Source: Actinoallomurus sp040655075
GTDB lineage: Bacteria > Actinomycetota > Actinomycetes > Streptosporangiales > Streptosporangiaceae
DNA length: 64,000 bases
Direction: 5' to 3'
Assembly: GCF_040655075.1 (NCBI RefSeq)
Contig: NZ_JBFAJC010000004.1
Location: 248,001-312,000, forward strand
Shown: positions 57,872-64,000 of the stretch, piece after piece
How the letters are laid out: each line of letters begins with the position of its first letter
Position numbering within the stretch: position 1 is the first letter of the stretch
The notes under the pieces: generated by a model
The model's input: only the letters and a program-made list of their open reading frames with translations
The model's database searches: none
Told to the model about the DNA's origin: nothing
Made by a program: the position numbers and the translations under genes

Positions 57872-58677
57872 AGGGCCTCCCGGATCAGCTTCTTGCTGTC
57901 GTCGACGCTTAGGGCCTCGGCGCGTATGAGCTCGAATCGCGTGAGGGCACGCGCGACATCCCTTTGCTGTTGAATCATGTGCCCTCCACCGGACGCCTCG
58001 GCGAAGGCCATATCGGCGCCTTCATCGAAGCTTAGGATCGAGAACCCTCCTTCTAGACCAAGGTACTCACCAACCGATGCTGGTACGAGTTGGAATGTGA
58101 CATCGTGACGCTCGGTCATCTCTAGGAGATGCATGAGCTGCTTCCGCATCACACTTAGTCCACCGACTTTTCTCCTGATCACACCTTCGTCGAGGACGAT
58201 CCATAGGCACGGGGGATCTGGATCCTCACGGTAGAGGATCTTCTGACGTTCCAGCCGGGCGGCGACGGCCTGCTCTAGCTCTTCCGGTTTTCGCCCGGCC
58301 GCCAGCACGGCGCGAGCGTACTCCTCGATCTGCAGGAGACCGGGTATGAGAAGCGGCTCGAACATACGGATGTGCGTTGCTTCCGGCTCCCTGACGGCGA
58401 AGGGGCGGAAGAAGTCGGGGAGCTCTTCGCGGACGATGAGGCCGTGGAGCCAGCCGAAGCGGTCGGTGGCGAAGAAGGTGTCGAGGTCCTTGGCGTGGTC
58501 GGAGGTGGGGGAGCGGAACGCCGTCTCGAGGTTGCCGACCGCGGACTTCGCCCAGTGCAGGCGATCGGCCAGCTCGGCCTGGGACAGCTTCACGTACTCG
58601 CGGTGCTTGCGAACCTCGAAACCGAAGTAGGCGGTGAGGCTCTGATCCGGAGTTAGGGCTTTGGGGGGTTTTGGCAT
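57868..58677 (-). CDS. XRE-family regulator (Scr1-type, DUF5753)
   Basis: 269 residues from ATG 58677. The N-terminal helix-turn-helix (FGFEVRKHREYVKLSQAELA, DRLHWAKSAVGNLETAFR) and the C-terminal domain (IRMFEPLLIPGLLQIEEYAR, VAARLERQKIL and VTFQLVPASVGEYLGLEGGF) match the large actinomycete family that is always paired with DUF397. The family controls development or small-molecule responses and is proposed to form toxin-antitoxin-like modules. The DUF397 gene follows by GTGA overlap, and a HATPase gene is divergent, the full expected trio. Confidence 0.92.
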   Translation of the reverse strand: MPKPPKALTPDQSLTAYFGFEVRKHREYVKLSQAELADRLHWAKSAVGNLETAFRSPTSDHAKDLDTFFATDRFGWLHGLIVREELPDFFRPFAVREPEATHIRMFEPLLIPGLLQIEEYARAVLAAGRKPEELEQAVAARLERQKILYREDPDPPCLWIVLDEGVIRRKVGGLSVMRKQLMHLLEMTERHDVTFQLVPASVGEYLGLEGGFSILSFDEGADMAFAEASGGGHMIQQQRDVARALTRFELIRAEALSVDDSKKLIREAL

Positions 58678-58827
58678 TGTTCGCATCCATTCGGTGTCCA
58701 CAAAGCGGAGCCCGCTCACGTGTGGATATAAAGCTGATGCAGAGAGTAACAATTCGGTACGACGATTAGCGGGTCAACGGAGGATTCGGCCGGCGGGAGC
58801 CGCGTCGAGAGATGACAGGCATGGCCC

Positions 58828-59235
58828 ATGGATCACCTACCGGCGTCCCAGGCGCTGTCGTTCACGGCTACGGAGAGCACCGTTCCCGCCATTCGCCGAT
58901 GGGTCTCGATAGTCATCGGTGAGTTCGGTCGGCATGACCGGTGTTCCGACGCCGAACTGATCATTTCCGAACTCGCGACCAACGCGATAAAGGCTGCACC
59001 CGGGAAACTCATCAAAGTGATGATCACTCGGGACGGCGAGGAAAGCATCCTCTCCGTCTGGGACCCGTCCCCCGAACTCCCTGAGGTCGGATACGACCCG
59101 CTCGCCGACCTGGACGACGACGACTTCGACCACAACGGAGGCCGCGGCCTGCTCCTCGTGACCACCGCCGCTACCGCGTGGGGCTGTACGCCGACCCCTG
59201 ACCAGGGAGGCAAGTGGGTATGGGCGCGGATCTGA
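58828..59235 (+). CDS. ATP-binding protein, anti-sigma-factor kinase-like (HATPase_c)
   Basis: 135 residues. FTATESTVPAIRRWVSIVIG, DAELIISELATNAIKAAPGK (N-box), SVWDPSPELPEV (G1-box) and GGRGLLLVTTAATAWGCTPT (G2-box) are the RsbW/SpoIIAB-type GHKL fold. Such stand-alone kinases are common next to XRE/DUF397 genes in actinomycetes and may phosphorylate anti-anti-sigma factors. It diverges from the XRE gene with a 150-bp shared region. Confidence 0.92.
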   Translation: MDHLPASQALSFTATESTVPAIRRWVSIVIGEFGRHDRCSDAELIISELATNAIKAAPGKLIKVMITRDGEESILSVWDPSPELPEVGYDPLADLDDDDFDHNGGRGLLLVTTAATAWGCTPTPDQGGKWVWARI

Positions 59236-59251
59236 CAGCAGAGGGCCGGAA

Positions 59252-59572
59252 ATGAGCACTCCCGAAGAACGGCTCCAGCGCTCCCTGTCCGACTTCTACG
59301 TCACCCTCGACGCGCTGCGCGTCATCGGTATGTCCCAGGTGGCCGAGACGCGGCAGCTGAAGATTCTGGTCGGTCAGCGGCCGACTTTGAAATCGCCTGG
59401 ATGCGGGGCGTGCTATTCGGTCCGGCTCTGCCGAGAGTGGGCTTTTTTGAGCGATTCGGCGGTGACCCGTGATGCCGGCGAGAGCCTCGCCGTGGCCGAC
59501 GGCCGGGTCTACATCGTGTCCGAGGTCCGCCGGAACGACGGGTCACCGAACCACGAATCCTCGGGAGCATAA
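59252..59572 (+). CDS. Small protein of unknown function downstream of the HATPase gene
   Basis: 106 residues from ATG 59252, 16 bp after the HATPase stop. The first 40 residues (RLQRSLSDFYVTLDALRVIG, then MSQVAETRQLKIL) look like a genuine helical segment. Beyond residue 45 the composition changes (two cysteines near CGACYSVRLC, then polar sequence), and the true product could be shorter or frameshifted. No family is recognised. Confidence 0.5.
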   Translation: MSTPEERLQRSLSDFYVTLDALRVIGMSQVAETRQLKILVGQRPTLKSPGCGACYSVRLCREWAFLSDSAVTRDAGESLAVADGRVYIVSEVRRNDGSPNHESSGA

Positions 59573-59730
59573 CCGCTGCAACGGCTTCGGCTCCCGCTGC
59601 GGTATCGGTTAAGGCGATGTCATCACGCCACGGGGGGAGACCCAGGTTCCCCCGGCGTGGGGACGCCGCCTCGGGTCGTGTGGGCGTTGAGTGGTGCCTC
59701 GCTATTCGACGTACTCACAGGAGGTATCCG

Positions 59731-60933
59731 ATGGACGCACGTGCGAAGGTCCGGCGGCGGACCGTGACCGTGTGGGCGGCCTGCCTGGCCGCGCTGGCGG
59801 TGCCGATCACTTCGGCCTGCACCCCGAGCGATCACGATGCCCGTACCGCAGGCGACCGGGCGTCGGTCTCGCCGGCTCAGGGAGGGCAGCTGCAGCGGTC
59901 GCTGGACGCGGTGACGGCCGCGGGGGCGGTGGGGGTGCAGGCCGAAGTGATCGGCGCCGACGGCCGGTGGCGGGGTGTCAGTGGGCACGCTCGGCTGGGT
60001 GGCGCGCAACCGGTGCCCCGGCAGGGGCGCTTCCGGATGGGGAGCATCACCAAGTCGTTCACCGCGACGGTCCTGCTCCAACTCGCCGCGGAGGGAAAGG
60101 TGGGCCTGAACGACCCGGTCGAGCGGTACCTGCCCGGCCTGGTGTCCGGCGGGCAGCACATCACGCTGCGCCAGCTCCTGAACCACACCTCGGGGATCGC
60201 CGATTACCTCGATGACACCAAGACCTATCCGATAGCCGGCCGGGCGTTCCTGGAGAAGGTGCGGTTCCACACGTTTCCGGCCGAACAGCTCGCCCGTAGC
60301 GGCGTCGCGCTTCCGCGGTACTTCCCGCCCGGCAAGGGCTGGCACTACTCGAACACGAACTACGTGCTGGCCGGTCTCGTCATCGAAAAGGTCACCGGCC
60401 GGTCCTGGCGAGACGAGATCACCCGCCGGATCGTGCGGCCGTTGGGGCTGCACAACACGACCGTGCCCTACGGCGACCCCGACATTTCCGGCCCGCACGC
60501 GCACGGATACATGGAGATCGACGGCCGGGCCGTGGACATCACCCGGATGAACCCCTCGATCGCGGGACCCGCCGGCGCGATGATCTCCACCACCGGCGAC
60601 CTCGATCGGTTCTACGCCGCGCTGCTCGGCGGCCGGCTGCTGCCCGCGACGTGGCTCGCCGAGATGAAGAAGACGGTCCCGATTCCTGACGGCGGCCCGG
60701 CCAAGGAGGCGGACGGGCTGGGCATCGACAGTATGCAACTCCCTTGCGGCGTCACGGTCTGGGGCTACGACGGAGGCATCGTCGGCTACGGCAGCAAGAG
60801 CCTGCACACCGCCGACGGCCATCGGGGCATCACCCTGTCCGTGACCCTGCGCGACCTCTCCGACCCCCACACCGGACAGATCCTGGACGCGATCCAGAAG
60901 ACGGTCGACACCGCTTTCTGCGGGACCCGCTGA
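59731..60933 (+). CDS. Exported serine hydrolase (class C beta-lactamase / D-Ala-D-Ala carboxypeptidase fold)
   Basis: 400 residues from ATG 59731 with CAGGAGG upstream. A signal peptide (VTVWAACLAALAVPITSAC) ends in a cysteine; the box TSAC is imperfect, so lipidation is uncertain. The catalytic motifs are GSITKSFTAT (Ser105, Lys108) and WHYSNTNYVLAGL (Tyr206, Asn208); YDGGIVGYGS near the C-terminus replaces the KTG motif. NHTSGIADYL is typical of the family. It may trim peptidoglycan peptides or hydrolyse beta-lactams or esters; the set of motifs does not decide. Confidence 0.92.
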   Translation: MDARAKVRRRTVTVWAACLAALAVPITSACTPSDHDARTAGDRASVSPAQGGQLQRSLDAVTAAGAVGVQAEVIGADGRWRGVSGHARLGGAQPVPRQGRFRMGSITKSFTATVLLQLAAEGKVGLNDPVERYLPGLVSGGQHITLRQLLNHTSGIADYLDDTKTYPIAGRAFLEKVRFHTFPAEQLARSGVALPRYFPPGKGWHYSNTNYVLAGLVIEKVTGRSWRDEITRRIVRPLGLHNTTVPYGDPDISGPHAHGYMEIDGRAVDITRMNPSIAGPAGAMISTTGDLDRFYAALLGGRLLPATWLAEMKKTVPIPDGGPAKEADGLGIDSMQLPCGVTVWGYDGGIVGYGSKSLHTADGHRGITLSVTLRDLSDPHTGQILDAIQKTVDTAFCGTR

Positions 60934-61033
60934 AGGCATTCCGAACGGCACAAACCCATGCCTGGGCCGCCACTGCTCGGTGGCGATGCCCGGGCGGGTG
61001 CGTGGCACTCGGCCGGGCGGGAGTTGCTAGTGG

Positions 61034-61260
61034 TCACGGTCGTCTGTCCTGTACGCGCTGCGCGGGCAGCGTGGGAGCGGCGTTGGTCCATCCGGTGCTG
61101 ACCGAGGTGTAGGTGTTGTGATTTCCGGGCGCGCTCTGATTTCCGACGGCGAGGATATTCGCAGTGGCGGGATCGATGATGAACCGGTCCTGATACGAAC
61201 CACCATCCACCGCGTGAGCATGGCGCGAATCGAGAAAACGATCTCGTCCGCTCCGATTCG
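61034..61260 (-). pseudogene. 3' remnant of a CU044_5270-type protein
   Basis: On the minus strand one frame reads HAHAVDGGSYQDRFIIDPAT, ANILAVGNQSAPGNHNTYTS and VSTGWTNAAPTLPAQRVQDR before a stop at 61034-61036. The pattern (xxRFIIDPxTgxILav, then GWTxxxPxLP) is the C-terminal end of the CU044_5270 family of actinomycete sigma-factor-linked proteins. The N-terminal two hundred or more residues are absent. The rest of the 339-bp gap 60934-61272 shows nothing else. Confidence 0.5.
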
Positions 61261-61272
61261 CTACCGAACCTA

Positions 61273-61551
61273 ATGTCGTTCCGCAATGACGGTCCCGAGC
61301 GTCTCAGTGTCCTTGCACCCATCGCGCACCGCCATTGGGACCTGGTCGAAGAGGTTTGTAGGCGTGCGCGAGTCGGCGGGGAGGGGCTGGCTGCGCTGGC
61401 TTCTTCCGATTGCGACTTCGTTCTGCGGGTAGTTGCTTACGTATCGGAGGGCGACCAATTCTCTCCGGGGTTCGCTCTGAGTAAGGATGTCGTTTCGTTG
61501 CTGGCGAACGTGGGAGCCTTTGTGGACATCGACCTCTACGTCGTGGACTAG
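61273..61551 (+). CDS. DUF4279-like protein, possibly N-terminally truncated
   Basis: 92 residues from ATG 61273. VRVVAYVSEGDQ-like RVVAYVSEGDQFSPGFALSK and DVVSLLANVGAFVDIDLYVV resemble the C-terminal half of DUF4279 proteins, which end in a FxL..ellr.La.lgaxlDiDlY pattern. Relatives are about 130 residues, so the N-terminal half may be missing. Base composition is lower in GC than the surroundings. DUF4279 proteins are found in immunity-type neighbourhoods, as I recall, but no toxin is seen here. Confidence 0.55.
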   Translation: MSFRNDGPERLSVLAPIAHRHWDLVEEVCRRARVGGEGLAALASSDCDFVLRVVAYVSEGDQFSPGFALSKDVVSLLANVGAFVDIDLYVVD

Positions 61552-61586
61552 CGGCAACAGGTCAGGTGATGGAATGATCGCTCTTT

Positions 61587-61934
61587 ATGGGGCAAGCCGT
61601 GGGTGGCCCGTCCGATGGGGCATTGGGTGGTTGGTTCGGTGTTCGTTGCGTTTTCCTGGACGCGAACAACGGAATCTATGAGGAGCGCGTCACTCTCTGG
61701 CGGGCGGCCGGCTTCGCCGAGGCGATCGCGCTCGCAGAGGCTGAAGCGCTGGAGTATGCGGCGATATTCGACAATGTAAGGTACCTGGAATTGGCGCAGG
61801 CTTACTCGATAGGGGAGGAGGAGCCTGGGCATGGTAGCGAAGTCTTTTCATTGATGCGGGACAGCGATCTGGGCGAAGAGGAGTACCTGGACCGCTTCTT
61901 CGTTACCGGCGATGAGCGGGAAGCTCACCTTTAG
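61587..61934 (+). CDS. DUF4288-like small protein
   Basis: 115 residues from ATG 61587; a start further in would still keep the core. GGWFGVRCVFLDANNGIYEE, RVTLWRAAGFAEAIALAEAE and SEVFSLMRDSDLGEEEYLDR are a compact alpha+beta pattern that I associate with DUF4288. It is acidic and cytosolic. It follows the DUF4279-like gene by 35 bp, so the two may be co-transcribed; paired small acidic proteins of this kind often act as immunity factors, which is only inference. Confidence 0.6.
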   Translation: MGQAVGGPSDGALGGWFGVRCVFLDANNGIYEERVTLWRAAGFAEAIALAEAEALEYAAIFDNVRYLELAQAYSIGEEEPGHGSEVFSLMRDSDLGEEEYLDRFFVTGDEREAHL

Positions 61935-61964
61935 CCTCCACCACGCAGAAAGCGCCGTGTCGGG

Positions 61965-62831
61965 TTACTTCACGGCTCCGCTGGTGATGCCGGAGATGAT
62001 TTTCCGCTGGGCGACGGCGAACACGGCGATCAGGGGGAGGCTCATCAGGATCACGTACGCGAAGATGAGGTGCCAGTTGTTGAGGTACAGGCCCGCGCTG
62101 GCGACCTGGAACAGGTTGAGCGGCAGCGTGTCGATGCGCCCGCCGATGACGAAGAACGCGTAGAAGACGTCGTTCCACACGTACAGGCAGATCAGGATGG
62201 TGGCGGTCGCGAGCACCGGCCTCAGCAGCGGAAGGACGACCCGTACGAACACCCGTACCGGTCCGGCGCCGTCGATCTGCGCGGCCTCCTCCAGGGAGGC
62301 CGGGATCGTACGGACGAACCCGGTCACGAAGAAGATCACGGTGGACAGGTAGATGCCCATGTAGACGCCGATCATCCCGACCGCGCTGCCGGCCAGGCCC
62401 AACTGGCGCAGCAGCAGGACCAGGGTGACGACGGCGGGCGGCAGCACGATGCCGCTGATCCCGAGGGCGTACAGCATCGCGGTGAGGCGCGTGGTGCGGC
62501 GGGCCAGGATCCAGGCGGCCATCGATCCCAGGACGAGGACGCCCACCACGGACGGGACGACGACCAGGAGGCTGCCGAAGAACGCCGTGGGTATCCGGCC
62601 CTGGTGCCAGACCTCCGCCAGGTTGTGGAACAGCTGCCAGTGACTCGGCGGCGACAGGTTCGGTGTCAGCGCCTCGCCCTGGGACTTGGCGGCTGTCGCG
62701 ACGACCAGCCACAGCGGGATCCCGATCAGGAGCGCGACGAGCGCGATCGCGCAGAACGGCTGCAGTCGCCGCCAGATCGACGCGTCGCTGAGCCCGGTAC
62801 CGCGGCGGCGGGATGAGGTGGCGGCGTTCAC
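61965..62831 (-). CDS. Carbohydrate ABC transporter permease (MalG type)
   Basis: 288 residues from GTG 62831, overlapping the stop of the MalF-type gene as GTGA. Six membrane helices are visible, starting CAIALVALLIGIPLWLVVAT. The EAA loop PASLEEAAQIDGAGPVRVFV, ending RVVLPLLRPVL, contacts the ATPase. LYLNNWHLIFAYVILMSLPL is close to the C-terminus, as in MalG/CUT1 permeases. It imports a sugar or oligosaccharide with the MalF-type partner; the ATPase is presumably a shared MsiK-like protein, not seen here. Confidence 0.93.
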   Translation of the reverse strand: MNAATSSRRRGTGLSDASIWRRLQPFCAIALVALLIGIPLWLVVATAAKSQGEALTPNLSPPSHWQLFHNLAEVWHQGRIPTAFFGSLLVVVPSVVGVLVLGSMAAWILARRTTRLTAMLYALGISGIVLPPAVVTLVLLLRQLGLAGSAVGMIGVYMGIYLSTVIFFVTGFVRTIPASLEEAAQIDGAGPVRVFVRVVLPLLRPVLATATILICLYVWNDVFYAFFVIGGRIDTLPLNLFQVASAGLYLNNWHLIFAYVILMSLPLIAVFAVAQRKIISGITSGAVK

Positions 62832-63775
62832 AGGATCTCCTCGCGCTTGCGCAGGATGGCGATGACGGGGAAGGCCATGAGCGCCACGACGAGGAACAGC
62901 ATCAGGCTCATGGTGGTGGCCTGGGCGAACAACCCCTGGCCGAAGGTCCGGAAGATGAAGATGTTGAGGATCTCCGTCGTACGGGCGGGACCGCCACCGG
63001 TGGTGGCCTGAACGATGTCGAATCCGTTCATCGAGCCGAGGAGCGCGGTGGAGACGTTGAAGGTGACGGCGGGCGCCAGGAACGGGAACCGGACCGACCA
63101 GAACATCCGCCAGCGGGAGGCGCCGTCGATGCGCGCCGCCTCGGCGATCTCCGCCGGGATCGTCTTGAGGCCGGCGAGGTAGATGAGCATGGACAGGCCC
63201 ATCCACTTCCAGGCGTGGATCACCGAAACGGTGACGATCGTCCAGGTCGTGTCCCCGAGCCAGGGGTAGCCGACGTGATGCCCCAGCACGGTGCCCAGTA
63301 GCCGGTTCACGCTGCCGTCGGGCTTGAGCAGCGCTTGGAAGATGTAGCCGACGGCGAGCGCGGACATCAGCACCGGGATGAGGAAGAAGACCCGGGCGAA
63401 GCGGTTCACGATGGTGTCGCGCTCGAGCAGGACCGCCAGCACGAAGCCGAACACGTTCTGGAAGACGGCCACCAGTACCGCGTAGACGACGGTGATGCGG
63501 AGCGCGCGCAACAGGGTGCCGTCGGAGATCAGGTCCTGGAAGTTGGCGAGGCCGACCGGGCGGATCGCGCTCTTGAAGCTGGACCAGTCGGTGAAGGCGT
63601 AGATGAAGTTGAACAGCGTGGGCACGAAGAAGAAGACCAGCAGGATGAGGAATGCCGGCGCCAGGAACCACATCGGATGCGTGCGATGCGCGTTGCCGTG
63701 GCCGCGTCGCCGCTGACGAGGCGCCTGAAGCGTGGTCGGGCTCTCCCGCACGGCTCTTTCCTTGACCGAGTGCAC
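62828..63775 (-). CDS. Carbohydrate ABC transporter permease (MalF type)
   Basis: 315 residues from GTG 63775, supported by AAGGAG eight bases upstream; an upstream start at 63811 lacks a signal. HPMWFLAPAFLILLVFFFVP begins the first helix and IYAFTDWSSFKSAI the periplasmic loop. The EAA loop is IPAEIAEAARIDGASRWRMF followed by FPFLAPAVTFNV. QATTGGGPARTTEILNIFIF is typical of CUT1 permeases. It pairs with the downstream MalG-type gene and follows the binding-protein gene. Confidence 0.93.
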   Translation of the reverse strand: MHSVKERAVRESPTTLQAPRQRRRGHGNAHRTHPMWFLAPAFLILLVFFFVPTLFNFIYAFTDWSSFKSAIRPVGLANFQDLISDGTLLRALRITVVYAVLVAVFQNVFGFVLAVLLERDTIVNRFARVFFLIPVLMSALAVGYIFQALLKPDGSVNRLLGTVLGHHVGYPWLGDTTWTIVTVSVIHAWKWMGLSMLIYLAGLKTIPAEIAEAARIDGASRWRMFWSVRFPFLAPAVTFNVSTALLGSMNGFDIVQATTGGGPARTTEILNIFIFRTFGQGLFAQATTMSLMLFLVVALMAFPVIAILRKREEIL

Positions 63776-63839
63776 GTGTCGGACTCCTTCGCGGAGGGGG
63801 TGCCGGAGCACAGCCCCGGCACCTCCGAGGGACGAGTGA

Positions 63840-64000
63840 TCAGAAGCCGGGTGCCCCGGCGGCCTTGGCGAGCTGCGCGAACTGGTCCTGGGTGGTCGAG
63901 GCCACCTTCTCCGGCGGCATCTTTCCGGCGATCATGTCGGAGAGGTTGAGGTACAGGTCGGGGTTGGCGACGGCGAGGGCCTGCATCGAGCCGACGGAGG
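63840..64000 (-). CDS. Extracellular solute-binding protein, 3' end only
   Basis: The last 52 codons are in the window: SVGSMQALAVANPDLYLNLS, DMIAGKMPPEKVASTTQDQF and AQLAKAAGAPGF, then a stop at 63840-63842. MIAGKMPPEKVASTTQDQFA is the usual C-terminal helix of family 1 sugar-binding lipoproteins. It lies 64 bp upstream of the MalF-type gene in the same operon, so it should deliver the sugar. Confidence 0.85.
   Translation of the reverse strand, partial: SVGSMQALAVANPDLYLNLSDMIAGKMPPEKVASTTQDQFAQLAKAAGAPGF

Noticed and set aside
1..64000. tRNA, rRNA, CRISPR array, integrase, transposase or origin
   Set aside because: Intergenic regions were read for cloverleaf ends, spaced repeats and recombinase motifs on both strands; nothing convincing was found, though short degenerate elements could be missed by eye.

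Overview
The window is very GC-rich DNA with many GTG/TTG starts, GTGA/ATGA translational overlaps and typical actinobacterial families: a PadR-coupled DHA2 exporter, 7Fe ferredoxin next to dapC, LOG proteins next to tag, an XRE/DUF397/HATPase trio, and a polysaccharide deacetylase-GT2 fusion. I infer a filamentous actinomycete, perhaps Streptosporangiales-like; the order is a guess from gene content. I found no rRNA, tRNA, CRISPR array, prophage or intact insertion sequence.

Layout. 0-1.8 kb: truncated DHA2 exporter with its PadR regulator. 2-5.1 kb: rocD, a dimethylargininase-like gene, a divergent Lrp regulator and RraA. 5.1-7.2 kb: three exported proteins of unknown role in one operon. 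7.3-12.3 kb: a cysteinyl-tRNA-synthetase-like protein without catalytic motifs, a methyltransferase, two tandem paralogues resembling DUF4261, and an enoyl-CoA hydratase. 12.5-30.9 kb: a lysine/diaminopimelate backbone (fdxA-dapC, dapD, dapE) split by about 12 kb of accessory genes (cysteine-dioxygenase operon, large LuxR ATPase, MFS/TetR pair, acyl-CoA dehydrogenase, LysR with MDR reductase and NTF2 protein), plus three cell-wall hydrolase-type genes. 31-37.5 kb: deacetylase-glycosyltransferase fusion, two LOG proteins, a shrunken dihydropteroate-synthase-like protein, a DivIVA-like membrane protein, an SRPBCC protein and tag. 37.7-44.9 kb: FtsX-type ABC exporter, decayed genes, MarR/NmrA pair, LacI repressor. 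45.3-48.5 kb: secreted GH51 arabinofuranosidase with duplicated LamG domains, almost certainly under the LacI repressor. 48.5-57.2 kb: small regulator-enzyme pairs (SDR/MarR, NUDIX-DoxX, GNAT, FMN reductase-ABM/TetR, MFS-ArsR, proline iminopeptidase). 57.3-61.9 kb: a mosaic of gene fragments around an XRE/DUF397/HATPase set, a serine hydrolase and two small DUF genes. 62-64 kb: the end of a sugar ABC importer operon.

Two themes stand out. First, several genes keep recognisable family ends but have lost the catalytic core while staying open (CysRS-like, DHPS-like, a lone SH3-like domain beside fdxA), and others are plain fragments. Second, many divergent regulator/target pairs carry clear symmetric or helically phased operators (21-bp period at 20.6 kb, 19-bp period at 53.5 kb, a near-perfect 27-bp palindrome at 49.4 kb, two LacI sites at 45.0 and 45.2 kb). 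Gene ends are often followed by locus-specific GC-rich minisatellites or long perfect hairpins.

All family assignments come from reading the translations; no database search was run.
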